Source: Dillenia suffruticosa
Lineage: Eukaryota; Streptophyta; Magnoliopsida; Dilleniales; Dilleniaceae
NCBI GenBank assembly: GCA_033439265.1
Contig: JAVTVX010000011.1
Location: 11,408,590 to 11,472,589 of the forward strand
Direction: 5' to 3'
DNA length: 64,000 bases
Within the stretch, counting starts at the first letter, position 1. The number at the start of each line of letters is the position of its first letter. Below the pieces are notes generated by a model. The model was not told where the DNA came from. It saw only the letters and a program-made list of their open reading frames with translations, and did not search any database. The translations under genes and the position numbers were made by a program. Of the stretch, positions 34,381 to 46,536 are shown in pieces.

Positions 34381-34888
34381 TGTCATGAGGAGGATGAGAG
34401 TTCAAACATAACGGCTAGCACCAACCAATATTCAAATCAACCCAACTGATTGTAACTAGTTGTAACTGTAATTGACAAGTAGTTAGATTGTTTAGTTTGT
34501 TAGTTTGTTGAAAATTTGGTTTAAAGCCATTGTATAAGAAGGAATCAAAGCAAGAGGAATGTCAAATTGGATGTTCATGGATTTGTTCTCTAAAACTCTC
34601 CATCTTCCTTTGTTTCTCTCTTCTCTCACTCTCTCTAAACCCAATTATCTCTCACTCTCTACTTCTTTCGCTCTCAATTCTTCTCTCTTTTTCTCTCTTT
34701 ATCCCAGCACTCCCCATTTCCAACCATTTCTTATAAACCCCATCACCAACTACCGTGACATCTTAGTTCACTTTCCCTATATTTTCCCATGCTCTATTAT
34801 TGTAGTCCCCAAGCTCTGTCTTTATAATTCCTTTGTCATAGCAACTCGGTAAGCCTTAGTTTCTTTTGTTGGTTGTTGGGTTGTGACA
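34381..34888 (+). repeat. third LTR of the complex
   Basis: TGTCATGA..TTGTGACA with a polypurine tract (AAAAGGAGGAAGGATAA) directly upstream. Matches the first LTR through both of its pieces. Confidence 0.8.
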
Positions 34889-34959
34889 ATTTATAATAAT
34901 AATAATTTTTTTTAATAAAACATATCGATTATTTAAACAATATATTATTATATTATTTT

Positions 34960-35036
34960 TGTTGACATATCGATAGATTTTGATAATAAGTAAAACATAA
35001 TGAGAATAATTAAGGTATAAATTTGGATAGAGTTAA
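34960..35036 (+). repeat. repeat 'R' copy 2, left tip, cut by CACTA
   Basis: Begins TGTTGACATATCGATAG, typical of an LTR start, and continues after the CACTA at 46537, the two sides sharing the TAA duplication. Confidence 0.5.
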
Positions 35037-35079
35037 CACTACAAAATTAGAGTGTTGAGGTGACGGAAAAAACCGTCTG

Positions 35080-36590
35080 TATAACTCATCAAATTCGTCA
35101 GTAATACTTTTTCCAACGGAAGCATATTCAGTTGGATATACACCAGTCAGGATAGATATATCGTGACGTTATGGGCTACTGTTGGAGCATGTCACATATG
35201 TATACTGACGGAATGATAGAGTTGGTAAAACTAGTGATGTATCGTCAGTTACCATATGTTATCAGATGGTAAAACTTGTGATGGTTACCATGTGTTACCA
35301 TATGTTACTACCTTTATCTTCAGTTGCGATTGAGATAGAAAATATTAGAAAATGTTGACGGCTAAAAATGAGTTAGAAAATTGTACCAAATATTGACGGT
35401 TACTATTGAGTTACAAAATTATACAAATTGTCAACGGTAGAAAAGTATTAGTGAAATTAGTGGTTTGTATAGTCACTTATCATGCGTTAAGAGATGTTAC
35501 TATTCCATCATTGGTTACCATTGAGTTACAAAATATTGACGGTAGAAAAGTGTTAGTAAAATTAGTGTTGTATGATCGGTTACTATTGAGTTACAAAATT
35601 GTGCAATATGTGGACAGTAGAAAAGTGTTACGAGACGTTACTAATTTTTATTATCGATTACTGTTGAGTGACAAAATGTCACAACATATTGACATTAGAA
35701 AATGTTAGTAGAATTAGTGACTTCACCGTTAGTTACTATATGTTACCATATGTTACCTTATATTACAGTCACCATGTGTTATCACATGATACAAATGTTG
35801 ACGGTACAAAATGTTAGTAAAATTTGTGGTTTTATGGTTGGTTACTATGTGTTACCATATGTTATTAACATTAGCATCGATTGCTATTAAGATAGAAAAT
35901 GTTAGAAAATATTGACACTTACCAATGAGTTACAAAATTGTACTAAATATTGACGGTTACCATTCAATAATGAAATTATACATAATGTCCACGGTAAAAA
36001 AGTGTCAGTCAAATTTGTAATTTTATAGTCACTTATCATGTGTTAGAAGATCTTACTACTTTATCATCAGTTACCACTGAATTACAAAATGGTTGTTGAC
36101 GGTAAAACAGTATTAGTAAAATTTTTTATTTTAACGTCAGTTGTTTTTAAATTACAAAATGTTTTAAAATATTGACGATAGAAAAATATTAGTAAAATTA
36201 GTTTTTTATGATCAGTTACTATTGAGTTACAAAATTGTGCCAAATATTGACGGGTGAAAAGTGTTACAAAATGTAGTTAACATTGAGTGACAAAATACAG
36301 TTACTATGTTTTAGTTTGTGTTACCATACTATATATTACTATGTGTTACGTTGTGTTACTATGTGTTACTACTTTTATGATAGACTATGGTTAGGATAAG
36401 TTACTGATTTTAATATCGCTTACCATGTGTTATTGAATGTTACTACTTTAATTGTCGGGTTACGATTGAGTTGGGAAATGTTATTGATTTATTATCAGTT
36501 ACCATATGTTATAAAATGTTACTACTTTTATCGTCGGTTACTGTCGCTTACCGTGTCTTACTATGTGTTACTATGGGTTACTGGAATTAC
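35080..36590 (+). repeat. left subterminal repeats of large CACTA
   Basis: Degenerate motifs such as ATTGACGGTAGAAAAGTGTT, GAGTTACAAAATTGT and TTACCATGTGTTA recur many times. Clustered subterminal motifs are where En/Spm transposases bind. Confidence 0.7.
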
Positions 36591-36593
36591 TTC

Positions 36594-36905
36594 ATGGACT
36601 GGCGCAAGAAGGGCGCAAGCATACGCCTTACAAGGGTGGACGGGCACAAGAAGGGCTCAGACGGGTGCAAGAAGGGCTCAGACGGGCGCAAGAAGGGCTT
36701 AAGCATATGCCTCACAGGGGCGGATGGGCATAAGAAGGGCTCAAGTATACGCCTCACAGGGGCCGCAAGAAGGGCTCAAGTATACACCTCACAGGGGTGG
36801 ACAGGCACAAGACGGGCTCAAATATACGCCTCACAGGGGCCCTCGCATGATGGATGGGCGTAAGCATATGCCTCACAGGGGCCCATACATGCATGCCGGG
36901 CGTAA
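36594..36905 (+). repeat. GC-rich minisatellite in large CACTA
   Basis: Core TATACGCCTCACAGGGGC alternates with GGCGCAAGAAGGGCTCA-like spacers, about seven copies with 40-65 bp periods. It produces artificial Arg/Ala-rich frames that I do not call genes. Confidence 0.85.
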
Positions 36906-37449
36906 GAAAATACCATGCATATTAGAGCGATTATTTCATTATTTTTTATTTTAAAAATATTATTATTAAAATAAATACATCTTGATTATTATCAAATTAA
37001 ATAATGTAATGATATAAAATTAGTCATCACCACCTCATGATTTAAGTGTGTATAAAAGAATTACAAAAATATTATTAATTTAAACAGAATTGTATTAACA
37101 TACTAAGATTGAGCAACACATTACATTGAGTAATAGATATAAGACTAAGAGGAAAGAAAGATTCCTGATCCATAATAATATGTCTGTCTTGTACTAATAG
37201 TAAGAGGGTAAAACCAAAATGAAACAAAAAATATCTCTTGGTGAAACCCAAAATGAAACAAAAAACGTTCATTCCATCGCAAAAAATATTACCATTACAA
37301 TTTGGAGGTCACAATCCCACCATATTTCCAAACTACGTAAAGCAGTGAGTAACAAATTTATATCAAACTTTCTTTCTCTCAATAAAAAAATGAATAAAAA
37401 AGTAAAGTTAATACAATCATATAGTAACGTTATAAAGAATATAAAGAAT

Positions 37450-37796
37450 GGTTATAAAAAAAATATTACCCGTGGGATTAACTTGGGCATCTTCATTCGT
37501 CATGGCAGCATACGTTATTGTGATTTAATTCGTTCATTTCAACCAGCATACGTTATCCTTTTTCTAAGTCCCAAACATCTAAACAGCGTGTTGCACCTCT
37601 ATATTTCTTCACAACTAGTGAAAAAATAAATATGAGTTGTCAGTTGATACCATGATAATGTCAAATCTCAAATTAAAATAATATCTAGGGTAACATTTTG
37701 GCAAGATTGGGTTTCTTCATATTGAACTTGTTGTTGGGATTGTTGTGATTCTTCATACTGAGTAACAATATTCATCCGCCGTTTAGTTCGTCCCAT
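37450..37796 (-). pseudogene. CACTA transposase (Ptta/En/Spm, Transposase_24-like) exons, remnant
   Basis: Minus strand: a first exon beginning ATG at 37796 (MGRTKRRMNIVTQYEESQQ). After a plausible AG acceptor near 37616 comes VKKYRGATRCLDVWDLEKG followed by VEMNELN. The 'RGPTRxxxLWxL..GKRxxVxxNxxGQ' block is the hallmark of the plant Ptta/En/Spm transposase family. The frame closes soon after and no further domain is found, so the gene is truncated and interrupted by stops. The homologous region of the second CACTA is at 49500-49955. Confidence 0.6.
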
Positions 37797-38779
37797 AGCT
37801 ACGGTGGTTCGTAGAGTAGATGTTTTTAGAGTAAGAGCTTTGAGGAGTTTTGAGGAAAGAAATGTTTCATACTTAATATAATATTTTTGGATTAGAATCC
37901 AATTACAAAGCGCGCCATGTACCGCTCTTTTTTTTCTTCACTCGCCTTTTTTCCGCACTTCTTACCACCTTTTTTAAATTACATTATGTACTGCTCTTTT
38001 TTTTCTTCACCCGCCTTTTTTTCGCACTTCTTACTGGCTTTTTTAAATTAAAATTCTTACCACTGCCTTTTTCTTCTTTCATATATTTCTTTTTTTCATA
38101 TTTTTAAATCGGTAAGATTTGTTGCATATTGATTTTATATAATTTTCAATTTCATGTCAAGAACTTAAAATAGTGAAAAAGTCACTCAATCTAAAATTTA
38201 TTATTAAATTCTTTTTAAATTAGATTTCATCATGACTTAATTGCTACTACTTTATTACCACTGGTTAGTATGTATAATTGCGAATAACAATTAAATAAAA
38301 CTGATAACACATATCTCAAAAATCTTCATCTATTCAAAATATATATTTATGAACCAAATTAAATGAAATTACATGTAAATTAAATTAAAGAAATATATAG
38401 AATATATTTATATCGAGTTGAATGGTATTGAATAATTTTATTAATTAATTAATTAATACACTATCTTTAAAGTAAAAATAAACATCGAGATTGAAATTAA
38501 TATTAATATTATCATTCGTTTAATTTGAAATTTATATAAAATTATATAATGTGAATAAATAATAAGAATTCATACATTTTTCTTTGAAATTTTATTGGTT
38601 CATATAATATTGATGATAAGATATTTTGTTTAAATATTACTCTTATTTATGTAACTTATTATATAAAATCGGTAATAAAAGTGACATGCCAATGTAAGAT
38701 TAAATATATCTATAATAGTCGTATATATTAATAATATAATAGAAATTTATAATAAAATAGTAATTGTAATTAAAAAAAG

Positions 38780-39125
38780 TATTAATATGCTAGAACAAGA
38801 TTATGTAATAAAATAGTAATATACGGGTAATAGTAATATATAGTAATAGATATTAATATATTGACACTCCAACAAATACAACCTAGTATGGTAATGCATA
38901 TTAATATATAATAGTATATAGTAGTATGTAATATTACTATATAATAGTAATAGTTATTTAATACTAAGTATATAGTAATTGTAATTAAAAAATACGCCAT
39001 AGATCGTAATATATAGTAATATATAATAACATATAGTAACGTTGTAATATATAGTAGTATATAGTAACAGATTGTAATAAATTGTAATATATAGTAACAT
39101 ACAGTAATATTAGTAACGTGTGTAT
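38780..39125. repeat. low-complexity ATATAGTAAT-type repeats
   Basis: Motifs of the kind AATATATAGTAAC recur tightly. Non-coding; spurious Tyr/Ile-rich frames arise here. Confidence 0.7.
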
Positions 39126-40578
39126 ATAAAGTTGTCGATTGGTTTACGGTTGATAATTAAGATTCTTTCTTTAATTTTGAAAAAATTTCTGACGGAAATT
39201 AATACTAATTAATATTGTATTATATAATATTCTTAATAAATTATATAATAAATAATATATCATTATCTAAAATAATAGTATATTTAAAATTTCAAGATTT
39301 GATATAATGCAATTTGGGGATTTGGTACCTATAATTTGTTACTATAATTTATCACTTGTTACATGATATCATGCCATCCATAGATTGAATATTTGCCGAT
39401 GCAAATTCAAGAAATGCATTAACCCTGCCAATAGACAGTTAGTGATTAATGAAATAACATATGAAATAAATTGTGATTTTTTATTTGATTTTTTTTGCCT
39501 AAAAAAAAGAAATAGAAAAAGAAGGAAATATAGTGTTGGAGCCAATATTCGCGTCAAGAAGCTTTGTCCATATCAACATATCAGAAAATTAAGATTAAAT
39601 AAGTACAAAGTGTTAGTAAAATAGAGTAATGTTTGGGGTACATTGCAGTTGTCCGATCCAACCCTAATTTCCTCGCTTAACCTTAACATTATCATTATGT
39701 TCATATGGTAGATTAATGATATAGTAATTGTAATTACATAAATATACTTTTATTTAAATATAAAATATAAAATTAAACAGATTATAATATTATATAGATA
39801 TAGTAATTAAATATAGTAAATTGAAACTAAAATATTTGTTTTAGACATTATGCAATTATGCAATAGCAATTGATGGATCAGGTAATTGATGATAATTGAT
39901 AGTTAGTATTAATTGATGGTAAGTCATGGTAACGGATGGTAAGTTAGTGGGCAAAGTATCGACAGTTAGGGTTGGTTGTTGATTATCTTGCTTGATCCAA
40001 TGGCCGGGATTCAAAGTCATCAGAAGAGGAGATATGTCACTCACAAGTCTTTTCAACAATGAGTTCCAAAGGACGCATAGCTCACAACACCAACAAGCAC
40101 AACACCCTATGAACACCATCAACGATAGGCATTTGATCCGGTGAAAGACATTTCATCCAATGGTGGTGAAATAATGGTAATGTCTCCGCATTGCTCAGCA
40201 TTTCTCGGTATTATGTTATCACCATTTTAGTTTTTTCAGCATTTCCTACCATTTCTCCGTGAAATTACTCACTTGGATGGTTTATCGAAATTAAATTTGC
40301 AGAAAAATACTTGTTGCAAGAACTGAGTCAGAGAGAGGGAGAGAACGAGGGACGAGGACGAGAAAGAGAGAACGACGGAGGAGGAGGAGAAAGAGAGAAT
40401 GAGCGAGGAGGAGGAGAAGAAAAAAGTAAGAGGAGTATAGAGTGAAGACTGAAGAGTGAAGATAAGGATATGGCAGAAAAGAAGAATCGAGGACTTTTTT
40501 TCAAAACAGAAAGGCCAAGAGCAGAGGTTTGAAGATATTATTTTTGAATATTTTGAAAATTTCAAACCAGAACTACAA

Positions 40579-41593
40579 ATGGAAGTTTATTCCGACAATG
40601 AGGATTTTGCAGGTTCATCCGCTAATATATTTATTCTTTATTTGAGCTTATTTATGGTTATTGGTTATTAGAGTATTTAGGGATTTTTAGTAATTGATTT
40701 GAAATTTAGTGATTTATGTTATAAATTCTAGAAATTTAATATACGTTATTTACATTTCTAGATACAGAAGAGAAGAAGAAAGGAGTGGCTAAGAACAAGA
40801 AGAAGAGGAGTGCCTTGCATGCGAGTAAGGTAATGAAATCTAACATCATCTGCGTATATTAATAATTTTATTATTATTACTATCAATAATATAAAAATTT
40901 TTGCAAGAATAGAGTCAAAATATTGAAGAATGGACGGAATTAAAGGAAGGGAAGAGGAACAACTACAACAAAGTGAAAAAAACAAAGAAATTACTTACAC
41001 TTAGTAGAGCAATGGCATCACCTGCACCAGCACCGATTCAAACGAGGTGCTCTCCAAAGCTATTAAAGGAGGTAATTCTTTCGCTTAGTAATGAGATGAA
41101 AGAAGAGGTAAAACATATGGGGTTTGGCAATATCTTGAAGCTCAGCTGTGATACATTAAGCCGAAAATTGTGTGAAGAATTGATAATGAGATTCGAACCG
41201 ATGGAAAAACTTCTTTGTGTTCGTCCAAACCAAAACTTTAAGCTGACACCTATGGAAGTAGGACAAATCCTAGGAATCACTTCAACTGGACGTGAAGTTT
41301 TGGGCTCTTCATCTTTGGTTGAGTCTCTATATATCAGAAAGTATTTTTCGAAACTAAAACATACGGAGTTGAAAGAGAACAAGCACATGGAAGATGCCTC
41401 CTCCCCAAAATTTAAACGCTACTTCTTGCTCTTCCTTTTTGGATGCTTTTTATGTCCTACCACAAGTGTCTTCCCTTCTTCCAGACACCTAAAGGTAACC
41501 ATTGATGTGGATAAAGCGGATCTATATAATTGGACTGATTTTATATTAAAATGGTTATGTGATGAGATTTGCCAATTTCAAGCTCTTCCTTAG
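40579..41593 (+). CDS. PMD/DUF1985-like transposon-associated protein, three-exon model
   Basis: Model: exon A 40579-40612 (MEVYSDNEDFA), intron with GT..AG, exon B 40762-40829 (TEEKKKGVAKNKKKRSALHASK), intron, exon C 40913-41593. Phases match (codon GAT spans the first junction), and the second acceptor at 40911-40912 keeps the frame open into SQNIEEWTELKEGK. The main domain in exon C starts RCSPKLLKEVILSL and carries GFGNILKLSCDTLSRKLCEELI, LTPMEVGQILGI, FLFGCFLCPTTS, and DLYNWTDFILKWLCDEI. These match, from memory, the 'plant mobile domain'/DUF1985 proteins often found with Ulp1-like protease genes in plant transposons. The frame ends at 41593, short for the family, so a 3' exon may be missing. 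Exon A's start is the weakest part of the model. Confidence 0.55.
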
Positions 41594-42172
41594 TGAACAC
41601 ACATCACTTTGCACCTTACAAATGCATATGCATTTACTCTTCTTGAGTGCACACACATGAATCTTGCTGACTAAACACTAATGAACACTAATTGCCATAT
41701 TATCAGTCTCTTACTCACTCCTTATTTTATTATCTATACATAGTATTATTATTTGGTAAATAAGAAGAACTTGAATTGGACTACACCAACTCAGGAAGTA
41801 TATATATTTTCTTAATGCATTTCATCATTTTTATTTGAATTGGACTGATATGATTAATTTATGAATTTTCATGGCTGGATGGTTTCAGGAGCTAAATTTT
41901 TTGAGAAAGGAATATTTTTTTGAAACTGTTAATGTCTGAGCATAATAGTGTTCGAAGCGACATTATGGAGAAGATCTCACGACCATCAGCACCGCAAAGC
42001 AAACAAATCAAAGCAAAGCCAAAAAATCGTAAATAGACCTTGAACGGATATAATTGAAATGTATGGAATTTAGATTGTATTGATGAAAAGTATTTAGATG
42101 AAAATTGAAATTACTTATCACTACTTACTACTACTTATCATATTTATCATTACTGCTGATTATTATCGCAAG

Positions 42173-42400
42173 GTTTATGCCCATGACTGGGCGAGGGCAA
42201 CATGAGCACGAGGCTGCGCCCTGTAGGGGTTGCCGGACTTATGCCCATGCCTGGGCGGGGGCAGCATGATCAGGGGGCTGCGCCCGTTAAGGGGTTCCCG
42301 AGTTTATGCCCATACTTGGGCGGGGGCAGTATGAGTAGGAGACTATGCCCGTATGAAAGGAGATTGCACCCGCGAGGGATTCCGGGCTTGTGCACCTCCG
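42173..42400 (+). repeat. 65-bp GC-rich tandem repeat in large CACTA
   Basis: Three units starting near 42173, 42238 and 42303, each with TTATGCCCATGCCTGGGCGG, then GGCAGCATGA and GGCTGCGCCC. GC-rich sequence continues to about 42440. Confidence 0.85.
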
Positions 42401-42689
42401 CCCATGGTGCACGAAAGCATGGCGGCTTGCACGGGTGCTCACCCTGCGACCCATTGCTCAGGTGGCACAGGACTGGAACATTAAAGACATTGGTTTCAAA
42501 CCCAAATGAAAATAAAAAAAAGAGCAAGTATACACATGAAATGGAACCAAAAAACAGAGTATGGTTGGTTTGTGCATTCTGATAGAGTTCATAAGGGCCA
42601 TAGAAGAAAGGTTAGAGATTAAAAGGAAAATTTTAGGAGAGCATAAAGAAGGAGTTGCAGAAATGGAGAAGATGAGAGATAGAGATGAG

Positions 42690-42795
42690 AGATAGAGACA
42701 AGAGATAGAGAGACAGAGAGAAGACTCGGAACAAATTAAGGAATCAATCATTTTTCCCTCGGAACAAATTAAGGAATCAATCATTTTTCCCTCTT
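42690..42795. repeat. 36-bp direct duplication
   Basis: The unit beginning CTCGGAACAAATTAAGGAAT and ending TTTTTCC occurs twice head to tail. The surrounding DNA has a GA-rich tract and a TTTATACA-like box but no recognised element. Confidence 0.8.
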
Positions 42796-43196
42796 TCTTT
42801 TAAAGCTTACCCCTTTTTATACATTTTGTTTAACACTCCTCACTGTCTTAACTGATCTAACAGCTTAGTTGATCAACAAAATTTAACCACGACCAATCTC
42901 ACGTTCTTAATAAACATTACAACTACAACATATCATTATATTAGAAAATTAAAATTCAGATACTTACAAATACAACTAAACATTACATTATAAATCAAAA
43001 TACAATGAGAATAAAAAAATTACAAAACATATCAAAATACAAATAGAAAAATACAAAATAGACATAATTATTAGAATTTTTTAACATTGAAAAACAGAAG
43101 AGATCAACACATCAACATTGAAATACACATGAAAATACAAAATGAACAAAACTACAAATACACATGCAAAAAGCAAGGGAAGGGAAGCAAGTACAC

Positions 43197-44325
43197 ATAA
43201 TTACTTTAAATTGTTATTTTTAACTTTTGGTCTAAATTTTTTGACACTCTTTCTTGTAGCATCTTTCGATTCCGGATTTTTTATTACAGCATTAACAACT
43301 TGCTCAATGGTAAAAGGATTAGGAGTAGTAATAGGGGTAGAAGTGTTACCCCAGGTAGTTGTTGTGGGTGTGTGAGGAGAACCAAATGTTGAAAACGGAT
43401 GCCTAGGGGCAGGATTGTCACGGCTAGGCTGAGTATCAGGAGCACGAGGGTGAGTATCAGGAGCAAGAGAACCAAATGTAGAAGGTGGGTATAAAACAAA
43501 TGGGTGGGCAAAGCCAGAGCGACGTGGTGGTGTAGGAATGGTAGAGGAAGAAGGTTGAGTGGCAGGACTGGGAGATAAAGAAGGCTGAGCAGCAGAGCAT
43601 GAAGGTCGGGCCGGGTTGCCTATCTACAAATGGTCTCTGATGCATTCAAAAGATTTGGAATTTGCCCCAAGGTCTGCTCTGATGTTCAACATTTGACATA
43701 TCATTTTGCGATGTTGCTCTGCATTCTGATATGCAAATTCATATGTATATTGTTGTATTCCAAATAGTCGTCTCTCAATTTCATCCACTTCACTAGTCAG
43801 TCGACCCATTTCTGTTCTCGTTTCTCCCATTTCTATCATATGTTCTCACATTTCCATCCCAAGTCCTCCAACTTGCTCATTAAGCATGCCAATGTCTATT
43901 TTTAGACCATAAATACATTGAAACAAATCATTCCACTTTGTCTCGTCATTGGCATTCCGATGGTAGTCATTCCATCCTCCATCTCCTCCCTCGTTTCCTT
44001 CATTTTCATTCCTATCTCCTCCTTCATTCCCTTGATCTTCTTCTTCTTCTTCTTCAGCTTCGTTACCAATTCCTCCTTCATTCAATTCTTCTTCATTCCT
44101 TGCTTCTTCTTCCCTATCCTCTCTAAGAAATCTATTCTTCGGATGAATCCACACATCATCTTGCAAAATCCATTGTGCTCTTTGTAGTATTCGCAGATTT
44201 ATACTTCTATCCCTCAAACTTGGTTCCACTCTGTTTTCTCTTATTAAACTTATCCCAACACTTTTTAAAATACCAGTGATCATACTACAGAACGACAAAT
44301 TAGACTTCGAAGATCTTGTAGTCAT
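43197..44325 (-). pseudogene. unidentified CACTA-borne gene: acidic, coiled-coil and basic-tail regions
   Basis: Reading from 44325: MTTRSSKSNLSFCSMITGIL, a conserved-looking start of about 70 residues with RDRSINLRILQRAQWILQDD, then an acidic low-complexity run (EEEARNEEELNEGG, EEEEEEDQGNEGG), a heptad-like helical part (IGMLNEQVGGLGMEM, TRTEMGRLTSEVDEIERRL), a Pro/Ser/Thr-rich stretch, and a basic C-terminus (KSVKKFRPKVKNNNLK). One frame covers the whole length but has two in-frame stops (near 43846 and 43624), so it is a pseudogene unless short introns remove them. It resembles the tail-type proteins next to plant transposon ORFs; no domain is identified. It converges with the plus-strand PMD-like gene. 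Confidence 0.5.
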
Positions 44326-44329
44326 AAAA

Positions 44330-46400
44330 AATAATAACTCTCAGAATTGAGTAGAATTTATGAAAACGATATGCTTAAGTAGTGAGTTAAAATAGTCATA
44401 ATGAAAATGTTTTCAAACTGTTTCTAAAACTATGCATATTTACTGACTACAAAAGATAAACATCTGAATTGGGCATAGCTTTTAAAGACTGTATCATATT
44501 TGAATTCGTATCGATATAGAATTCATACAGACAGTTTGGTTAGGTTGATAATGAAAATAGTCATATAGTGACCGTTTTCGAACCGTCCCTCAAACTCCAT
44601 ATAATAGCTCTTACAATTGAATAGAACTTATAAAATTTGTATACTTAAGTAGACAGATAAAAGAAAAATATCGAGACTATTTTTCAAACCGTTCTTAAAA
44701 CTCTGTCATTTTTACTAACCACAAATGATATACGTCAAAATTGAACATATGTATTAAATACTGCACAATATATAAGTTAGTATAGATATAGAATTTATCT
44801 TGATGGTATGGTTAACTAGATTGTAAAAGATGAGTCATATAGAGACATTTTTCAACCCCTCTTTAGAACTCTGTCATATTTACTTATCACAAATAATGAC
44901 AGTCAGAATTAAGTACAACTTATGAAGATAATATGCTTAAATAGCAATAAAAAATAGTCTTATCGAGACATTTTGACATATTTACTAACCATAAAAGATT
45001 AGCGTTTCAATTGAATATAACTTTTAACAACTACATAATATATGAGTTAGGAAATATGAAAAACTTATGCAGATGGTATGGTTAAATAGATAGTAAAGAA
45101 TAGACATATAAAGACAGTTAAATAACAGCCCTTAAAACTCTACTATATCTTCCAACCACAAATAACAACTGTCAGAATTGAATAGAATTTACAAAACTGG
45201 TATGCTTACGTAGACTGTAAAAAAAGTCATATCGAGACTATTTTCAAATCGTCCCTAAAACTCTGCCATATTTACTAACCACAAATGATAAGCGTCAAAA
45301 TTGAACATGTGTTTTAAAGACTGTACAATGTATAAGTTAGCATAGATATACAACTTATGTCCACGATATGGTTAATTAGACAGTAAAAAAGAGTTATTTA
45401 TAGATATTTTTCAAACCGTTTCTAAAACTCTATCATTTTTACTAACCACAAATAATAATCGTCAGATTTAAGTGAAATTTATGAAAACGATATGATTAAG
45501 TAGTGAATAAAAGTAGTCATATCGAGACTGTTTTCAAATCTTTTCTTAAACTCTGTAATATTTACTAACAACAAAAGATGAGCGTTTCAATTGAACATAA
45601 CTTTTAGAGACTGGAAAAAATATGGGTTACGATAGATGAAGAACGTATGCAGACGGGATGGTTAAGTAGATAGTAAATAATAGACATATAGAGACAGTTA
45701 AATAACAGTCCCTAAAACTTTACCATATCTATTGATCATAAATAATAATTGTCAGAATTGAATAGAAGTTACGAAATTGGTATATTTAACTAAACTGTAA
45801 AAAAAGTCAAATCAAAACTGTTTTCAAACTGTCCCTAACACTTTGCCATATTTACTAACTACAAATGATAATCGTCAGAATTGAACATAAGTTTTAAAGA
45901 CTATACAATGAATAAGTTAGCATAGATATACAACTTATATCCACGATATGGTTAACTAGATAGTAAAGAAGAATTACTTAGAGATATTTTTCAAACCGTC
46001 TCTAAAATCTTGTCATATTTACTAACCATAGATAATAATCATCAGATTTGTGTGAAACTTATGAAGACGATATGCTTAACTAGTGAGTAGAAGTATTCAT
46101 ATCGAGACTGTTTTCAAACAATTTCTAAAACTATCCTTATTTACTGACCACAAAAAATAAGTGTCTGAATTGAACATAGTTTTTAAAGACTGTATAATAT
46201 ATGAGTTAGTATAAATGTAGAATTTATATAGACGGTATGGTTAGATAGACAGTAAAAACGGTCATATACTGATTGTTTTCAAATCGTCCCTAAAAGTGTT
46301 ATATTTTCTGACCACAAACAATAATAGTAAAAATTCAATATCGATTTTTACAAACGATTATCTAACCTTTACGGACGATTGCTAAACTTTTCCTAACGAA
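44330..46400 (-). repeat. right subterminal repeats of large CACTA
   Basis: The block TTTACTAACCACAAATGATA occurs about 14 times, one every 110-170 bp, alternating with TCAAACCGTCCCTAAAACTC and GGTATGGTTAAGTAGACAGT. Each full period pairs two slightly different half-units. Confidence 0.85.
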
Positions 46401-46536
46401 TAATATTATACCGTTATAAAATATATATATTTCCTAACGGATTCGTCACAAGTGTTGCTATACGCCATAAAAAATGGTCGTTACATGTCACCGCCTATAA
46501 ATATTACCGTCACCTCAATACTCTAATTTTGTAGTG

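Larger units (their letters stand above)
23228..34888 (+). mobile_element. three-LTR non-autonomous LTR element complex with nested insertions
   Basis: Three related LTRs in direct orientation: 23228-29004 (interrupted by a chromovirus), 32988-33432 and 34381-34888, separated by two homologous internal segments without protease, RT or integrase. Polypurine tracts precede the second and third LTRs, and primer-like sites follow the first and second. The outer LTRs resemble each other more than the middle one. Fossil. The flanks ATTAG and ATTTA are not a convincing duplication. Confidence 0.65.
35037..46536. mobile_element. 11.5-kb CACTA transposon with gene cargo
   Basis: Left end CACTACAAAATTAGAGTGTT and right end complementary to CACTACAAAATTAGAGTATT form an imperfect terminal inverted repeat of about 30 bp ending in GAGGTGACGG. 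Target duplication TAA at 35034-35036 and 46537-46539. Subterminal repeats at both ends. Inside are minus-strand En/Spm-type transposase remnants, a plus-strand PMD-like gene, a minus-strand acidic gene and two GC-rich minisatellites. Transposase is decayed, so probably no longer autonomous. Confidence 0.88.

Noticed and set aside
36427-36954. Repetitive Arg/Ala/Gln-rich open frames
   Set aside because: Frames in three registers all stay open because of the GC-rich minisatellite; no codon signal.
37219-37629. 136-codon plus-strand frame
   Set aside because: The opposite strand carries recognisable transposase blocks; the plus frame is its shadow.
42202-42582. 126-codon frame
   Set aside because: Spans the 65-bp GC-rich tandem repeat; no domain and no start context.
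35037-46536. PIF/Harbinger assignment because of the TAA target duplication
   Set aside because: Termini begin CACTACAAAA, subterminal arrays and the GRTKRR/RGATRCLDVWDL transposase blocks fit CACTA (En/Spm).
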